NCBI GenBank assembly: GCA_934101345.1
Contig: CAKOQV010000026.1
Coordinates: 1 to 16,219, forward strand
Origin: an uncultured Bacilli bacterium
GTDB lineage: Bacteria; Bacillota_I; Bacilli_A; RF39; UBA660
Direction of reading: 5' to 3'
DNA length: 16,219 bases
The first letter of the stretch is position 1. Every line of letters starts with the position of its first letter. Shown here piece after piece: positions 12,285 through 16,219 of the stretch. The notes under the pieces are model-generated. The model ran no database searches, was not told the origin of the DNA, and saw nothing but the letters and a program-made list of their open reading frames with translations. Position numbers and translations under genes: made by a program.

Positions 12285-14606
12285 ATGGAAGGTTTAACTA
12301 GGCAAGAAGTAGAATATAGAAAAAATAATGGACTATCTAACGATGAAAAAGTAAAATATACAAGAACTACTAAAGAAATAGTATTATCTAATACTATAAC
12401 ATTATTTAATATTTTAAATATAGCTCTAATGGTATTAACGTTAACTACTGGTTCTATTCAAAATGCTACCTTTATAGGAACAGCAGTATTTAATACTATA
12501 ATAGCTATCTATCAAGAATTAAAAGCAAAGAGAACTCTAGATAATATTAGAGTTACTAATCAGGAAAAAGTAACAGTAATTCGTGATGGAAAAAAAGAAG
12601 AAATACCAAAAGAAGAAATAGTACTAGGAGATACTCTTTATCTATCATCAGGAGATAATATTCTTGTTGATCTTGAGGTAATAAAGAGTAGTTCACTAGA
12701 GGTAGATGAAAGTATTATTACTGGTGAATCAAATGCTATTCAGAAAAAGAAAGATGATAAAATAATTTCTGGATCAATAGTTACTAGTGGTACAGCCTAT
12801 GCTAAAGTAGTAGGTTTAACTAAAGATAGTTATGCTAGTTCTCTAGTAAAAGATGCTGCTTCTGTAAAAGATAATACTTCATACTTACAAAATACTATTA
12901 ATAAAATTCTAAAAATAATAACATTTTTAATCGTACCCGTAGGTCTTCTCTTATTTATAAGTCAGTATTTTCGTAGTGGACTAACCTATAGGGAAGCTAT
13001 ACTATCCACAGTAGCGGGTATAATAGGTATGATACCTGAAGGTCTAGTCTTGCTTACTTCAATAGCCTTAACAGCCGGAGTATTAAAAATGGCTAAGAAG
13101 AAAGTACTTATTCAAAAGTTACATGGTATTGAAATACTATCATGTACTGATGTATTATGCCTAGATAAAACGGGTACTATAACTGATGGTACTATGGAAG
13201 TAGTGAATACCGTAGTACTTAATAATAAAATAGATATAGACGAAATAATAGCCAATATCAATACTGAAGAAGGAAATAATGCTACCGACATTGCTCTAAA
13301 GAAAAAATATGGAGTTAAGACCAGTCTAAATGTAACTGATAGAACAGCCTTTTCATCAAGCAAAAAGTGTAGTATTACCACAATAAATGATACCAAGTAC
13401 TATCTAGGAGCTCTAGAATATATTACCGATAAAAAATTAACAGATTATGAAGAATTAACTAAGTATATATTAAAAGGCTATAGAATAATTACTCTTGCTA
13501 GTGGTAATACCAATATTAAAGTAGATGCCTTTATTATCCTAAAAGATAATGTTAGAGCAAGTGCTAAAGATACTTTAAATTACTTCAAACACCAGGATGT
13601 TGAAATAAAAATAATATCTGGAGATAATCCGGTTACTGTATCCAATATTCTAAGGCAGCTAGAATTTGACGGCTATGATAGATTTATTGAAGGTAAAGAC
13701 TTACCAAAAGATTATGATGAATTAGTAAAAGTTGTCAAGGAAATAACCATCTTTGGTAGAATGACTCCAAGTGATAAACAAAAAGTAATCAAAGCTCTAA
13801 AAGAAAATAATACTGTTAGTATGATTGGTGATGGTGTAAATGACATCCTTGCCTTAAAAGAAGCTGACTGTGGTATTGCCCTAGGAAGTGGTGTTGGGGC
13901 CGCTAAAAGCGTAAGTGAAGTAGTTCTAACAAATAACGACTTTAGTACTTTACCTGGAATTGTAAATGAAGGAAGAAGAGTAGTAAATAATATCGAAAGA
14001 GTAGCCTCAATGTATCTAATTAAAACAACATACTCCTTGTTACTATCTCTATCATCAATAATATTATCATATGAATATCCATTCTATCCAATTCAGTTAT
14101 CACTAATTAGTGCTATTTGTGTAGGAATACCATCATTCTTTCTAGCACTAGAACCAAACTATAACAAAGTAGGTAAAGATTTCATAGTAAATGTCTTTAG
14201 AAATGCCCTACCAAATGGAATAATGGTAATGTTAAATATATTCATAATAATAATGTTCTGTAGTATCTTTGGTCAAGACTTTAATAACTATAGACTAGTA
14301 GTAGTATCCCTAACAGGATTAATAACTCTAAGACTATTATATACAATATGTAAACCACTTAATTTATGGCGAAAAATTCTCTTAATATTCTGTAGTATAT
14401 CATTTTTTGAACTACTAATTTTACTTCCAGACTTGTTTTTAGTTTCAAAATTTGGTATAGTAAGTATCATCTTCATTTTAGTCCTTGGTTTTATAGATAC
14501 TTATGTTATAGATTTTTTAGGAGAATTATATGATAAAATAGTAAATAAAGTAAGGAATTTTAAAAATGAAAGAAAAGAAAGAAAAGAAAAAAATAAATTA
14601 TCTTAA
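12285..14606 (+). CDS. P-type cation-transporting ATPase (CtpE-like)
   Basis: This 773-aa ion pump has the full P-type layout: the actuator motif TGES (146-149), membrane helix 4 with PEGL (251-254) in IGMIPEGLVLLTS, the phosphorylated Asp294 in CLDKTGTITDG, a reduced nucleotide-binding domain (about 320-420), and the hinge GDGVND (515-520). Several C-terminal membrane helices follow, then a Lys/Glu-rich tail. The MIPEGLVLLTS wording is typical of the CtpE group, linked to calcium uptake in mycobacteria; the substrate here is inferred. No metal-binding CxxC is present, which argues against a heavy-metal pump. AAGGAGG (12272-12278) sits 6 nt before the ATG. The end overlaps a small membrane peptide gene. 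Codon use leans to CTA and ATA more than in upstream genes. Confidence 0.92.
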   Translation: MEGLTRQEVEYRKNNGLSNDEKVKYTRTTKEIVLSNTITLFNILNIALMVLTLTTGSIQNATFIGTAVFNTIIAIYQELKAKRTLDNIRVTNQEKVTVIRDGKKEEIPKEEIVLGDTLYLSSGDNILVDLEVIKSSSLEVDESIITGESNAIQKKKDDKIISGSIVTSGTAYAKVVGLTKDSYASSLVKDAASVKDNTSYLQNTINKILKIITFLIVPVGLLLFISQYFRSGLTYREAILSTVAGIIGMIPEGLVLLTSIALTAGVLKMAKKKVLIQKLHGIEILSCTDVLCLDKTGTITDGTMEVVNTVVLNNKIDIDEIIANINTEEGNNATDIALKKKYGVKTSLNVTDRTAFSSSKKCSITTINDTKYYLGALEYITDKKLTDYEELTKYILKGYRIITLASGNTNIKVDAFIILKDNVRASAKDTLNYFKHQDVEIKIISGDNPVTVSNILRQLEFDGYDRFIEGKDLPKDYDELVKVVKEITIFGRMTPSDKQKVIKALKENNTVSMIGDGVNDILALKEADCGIALGSGVGAAKSVSEVVLTNNDFSTLPGIVNEGRRVVNNIERVASMYLIKTTYSLLLSLSSIILSYEYPFYPIQLSLISAICVGIPSFFLALEPNYNKVGKDFIVNVFRNALPNGIMVMLNIFIIIMFCSIFGQDFNNYRLVVVSLTGLITLRLLYTICKPLNLWRKILLIFCSISFFELLILLPDLFLVSKFGIVSIIFILVLGFIDTYVIDFLGELYDKIVNKVRNFKNERKERKEKNKLS

Positions 14607-14691
14607 GATAATATGGGTAACTGGAATATATATAATGCTAATTTTAATACTATATTTAGTAGTTACCTATAAAGTAAAATACGAAGGATAG
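14566..14691 (+). CDS. 41-aa single-pass membrane peptide overlapping the P-type ATPase end
   Basis: This small ORF is in a different frame from the ATPase tail and overlaps it by 41 nt. It has a highly basic start (MKEKKEKKKINYLK), one hydrophobic helix (about residues 15-34, including IMLILILYLVV), and a short C-terminal tail (TYKVKYEG). AAGGA at 14552-14556 lies 9 nt before the ATG. Its stop lies 7 nt before the obg start, and its end supplies the GAAGGA ribosome binding site for obg. This tight packing fits a real gene translated between its neighbours. The basic N-terminus predicts an N-in orientation. No family was recognised; small single-helix peptides often regulate transporters, which would fit the neighbour, but this is inference. 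Confidence 0.6.
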   Translation: MKEKKEKKKINYLKIIWVTGIYIMLILILYLVVTYKVKYEG

Positions 14692-14698
14692 TGATAAT

Positions 14699-15970
14699 AT
14701 GTTTGTTGATGAAGTAATAATGAAAGTAGAAGCTGGTACTGGTGGTAATGGTTGTATGGCCTTTAGAAGAGAAGCCTGTGTACCAATGGGAGGACCATTC
14801 GGTGGTAATGGCGGTAAAGGTTCAGATATAATATTTAAAGCAGATGAAGGTTTAAAGACTCTAATAGATTTAAGATATCAAAAGAAAATTAAAGGTAACA
14901 ATGGTGAAAATGGTGAAGGTAAAAATAAGTTTGGTAGTAATAGTGAAGATGTTATTATCAAAGTACCAGTAGGAACCACTGTTAAAGATGCCGACACTGG
15001 TGTAGTAATAGCGGATCTAACTAAGCAAGGAGAAATGGCGACGATAGCTTATGGCGGTAGAGGAGGAAGAGGAAATGTCAGCCTAGCCACTAGAAGTAAT
15101 CCATGTCCATCATATGCCGAAAAAGGAGAACCAGGAGAAGTAAGGAATATCAAAGTAGAACTACGAATGATTGCTGATGTTGGATTAGTAGGTATGCCTT
15201 CGGTAGGTAAGAGTACTATTCTATCTATGATATCAAATGCCAATCCTAAAATAGCAGATTATCATTTTACTACCTTATCACCAAATTTAGGAGTAGTAAA
15301 AACAAATGATAATACTTTTGTAGTAGCGGATCTTCCTGGTCTAATTGAAGGAGCAAGTGAAGGTGTAGGTCTTGGTCATAAGTTCTTAAAACATGTAGAA
15401 AGAACTAAGATTATTGCTCATGTTATAGATATGGCAGGTACTGAAGGAAGAGATCCATATGAAGATTATGTCGCAATAAGAAAAGAACTTGAGGACTTTA
15501 GTCCTAAATTATTAACTAAGAAAGAAATAATAATAGCTAATAAAATGGATGGTGTAGAAGCTAAAGAAAATTTAAAGAAGTTTAAAGAAAAGATTAAGAA
15601 TGAAGATATATACGAAGTAACGGCTTTAATAAATGATGGTCTTGATAAAGTAATAGATAGATTATCTACTTTAGTAAAAGAAATAGATAGAGAAGTATTA
15701 TATACTGATGATGTTCAGGAAAGTCATGTTTTATATAAATTTAAGAAAGAAAAACCATTTACTATTTCTAAAGATAAAGATGTCTTTGTAGTAAGAGGAG
15801 ATACTATTGAAAAATTATTTAGAATGACTAACTTTAATACCGAAGAGGCTTATGAAAGATTTTCTAATAAACTTAGAAAAATGGGTCTTGATGAAGAACT
15901 TGTGAAAAATGGTATTGAAGAGGGAGATACTGTTAGAATACTTGATTTTGAATTTGAATGGACAAGATAA
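14699..15970 (+). CDS. obg: GTPase Obg (CgtA), ribosome assembly and stress
   Basis: This 423-aa protein is a large GTPase that binds the 50S subunit and links ribosome maturation to growth. The start MFVDEVIMKVEAGTGGNG is diagnostic of the glycine-rich Obg domain (about 1-158). The G domain follows: G1 GMPSVGKS (165-172), the switch region with HFTTLSPNLG, G3 DLPGL (211-215), and G4 NKMD (281-284). The C-terminal OCT domain is complete (about 340-423), ending in LDFEFEW. ATG 14699 matches the family start and follows GAAGGA (14683-14688). It is the last gene of the run that begins with the P-type ATPase, and its stop forms part of the terminator. Confidence 0.98.
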   Translation: MFVDEVIMKVEAGTGGNGCMAFRREACVPMGGPFGGNGGKGSDIIFKADEGLKTLIDLRYQKKIKGNNGENGEGKNKFGSNSEDVIIKVPVGTTVKDADTGVVIADLTKQGEMATIAYGGRGGRGNVSLATRSNPCPSYAEKGEPGEVRNIKVELRMIADVGLVGMPSVGKSTILSMISNANPKIADYHFTTLSPNLGVVKTNDNTFVVADLPGLIEGASEGVGLGHKFLKHVERTKIIAHVIDMAGTEGRDPYEDYVAIRKELEDFSPKLLTKKEIIIANKMDGVEAKENLKKFKEKIKNEDIYEVTALINDGLDKVIDRLSTLVKEIDREVLYTDDVQESHVLYKFKKEKPFTISKDKDVFVVRGDTIEKLFRMTNFNTEEAYERFSNKLRKMGLDEELVKNGIEEGDTVRILDFEFEWTR

Positions 15971-15990
15971 CTTTAAGCTTATCTTGTTTT
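15962..15990 (+). terminator. obg terminator overlapping the stop codon
   Basis: ACAAGATAA (15962-15970) pairs with TTATCTTGT (15979-15987) around an 8-nt loop and is followed by TTT. The obg TAA is the end of the 5' arm. Confidence 0.75.
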
Positions 15991-16029
15991 GATTTGTATA
16001 TTTATTAATATATATTTTCTAAAATGATA

Positions 16030-16058
16030 TTGATAAAAGTATAAAACTATGATATTAT
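16030..16058 (+). promoter_or_regulatory. Putative promoter before the terminal short ORF
   Basis: TTGATA (16030-16035), a 17-nt spacer and TATTAT (16053-16058). It would give a leader of about 95 nt ahead of the ATG at 16160. Nothing else is recognised between 15991 and 16140. Confidence 0.4.
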
Positions 16059-16159
16059 TTTATATGTAAGGTAAGAAGAAATAAATTGATAAATGTTTTG
16101 TAGAATTTATTAAAAAAATTTCAAATAATTCACAAATCAACAGGAAGGAGGCTCCTCTT

Positions 16160-16216
16160 ATGAACAAAAAAGTAATTAAAAAAGTTAACTGCAAGTTAAT
16201 TAGGGGGGGGCTGTAA
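16160..16216 (+). CDS. Very short ORF with strong ribosome binding site and a G8 tract
   Basis: As written the ORF encodes MNKKVIKKVNCKLIRGGL, then TAA, 18 residues. AGGAAGGAGG (16142-16151) lies 8 nt upstream and is one of the strongest ribosome binding sites here. It is followed at once by CTCCTC, which can pair with it. The codons for Arg-Gly-Gly are a run of eight G (16203-16210). A change of one G alters the ending: seven G would read RGGCKS and continue, nine would read RGGAVN and continue. The gene may therefore be a longer peptide with an indel, a slippery or phase-variable gene, or a leader peptide. The window ends three bases after the stop. Confidence 0.4.
   Translation: MNKKVIKKVNCKLIRGGL
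16203..16210. repeat. Homopolymer run of eight G
   Basis: Eight consecutive G in DNA this AT-rich is very unlikely by chance, and no other comparable G run was noticed in the window. It lies inside the short ORF at 16160-16216. Confidence 0.9.
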
Positions 16217-16219
16217 ATC

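Noticed and set aside
1..16219. CRISPR array, tRNA, rRNA, insertion sequence or prophage attachment site
   Set aside because: No regularly spaced repeats, cloverleaf-like segments, rRNA-like sequence, transposase or terminal inverted repeats were seen.
1..16219. Mycoplasma genetic code (TGA as Trp)
   Set aside because: Tryptophans at conserved positions are TGG, and the stalk gene ends cleanly at TGA with the next gene starting one base later.

Overview
The window is a very AT-rich stretch of a low-GC Gram-positive chromosome. Genes are tightly packed, nearly all on the plus strand, and preceded by AGGAGG-type ribosome binding sites and sigma-A-type promoters. Tryptophan is written TGG, and TGA is used once as a stop (5013-5015), so the code is standard rather than the mycoplasma one. 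Protein style (Lys/Ile/Asn-rich, SipW-type surface protein, CtpE-like P-type ATPase, Obg) suggests an uncultured Bacilli/Erysipelotrichia-like or related Firmicutes lineage, possibly of gut origin. That assignment is inference from style, not a database result.

Layout. (1) Positions 3-485 hold the C-terminal metallo-beta-lactamase end of comEC, followed by a 28-codon remnant that resembles the start of a DUF1016/YhcG-type nuclease. (2) Positions 585-1070 are mostly non-coding. They contain a bidirectional terminator, a small minus-strand transcription unit with its own promoter and a 23-codon ORF, an upstream palindrome, and a further hairpin before topA. (3) topA (1123-3165) has its own promoter and terminator. 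(4) A nine-gene operon (3268-10038) encodes an atypical F1-like ATPase. Its order is single-pass surface protein, c-like proteolipid, b/delta-like stalk, alpha, beta, epsilon, multi-pass membrane protein, gamma, coiled-coil protein. (5) A SipW/TasA-type surface protein (10138-10887) sits between its own promoter and a strong terminator. (6) A secreted M23 peptidoglycan hydrolase (11050-12246) follows. (7) Next come a CtpE-like P-type cation ATPase, an overlapping 41-aa membrane peptide and obg. (8) The last 230 bases hold a promoter-like site and a very short ORF with a strong ribosome binding site and a run of eight G.

The ATPase operon is the main point of interest. Alpha, beta, gamma and epsilon carry recognisable F1 motifs, and beta keeps all its catalytic residues, so a rotary ATP-hydrolysing head is expected. 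The membrane part is not a normal F0. The c-like subunit keeps the GxGxGxG helix and the RNP loop, but its second helix has no carboxylate: Ser60 lies where the ion-binding Glu/Asp belongs. There is no recognisable subunit a and there are no separate b and delta genes. Instead there are three unfamiliar proteins plus one stalk protein that looks like b fused to delta. This recalls the F1-like X0 ATPases known from mollicutes, in which an F1-type head is joined to non-F0 membrane proteins. I infer that the complex may use ATP for work at the cell envelope rather than make ATP from an ion gradient.
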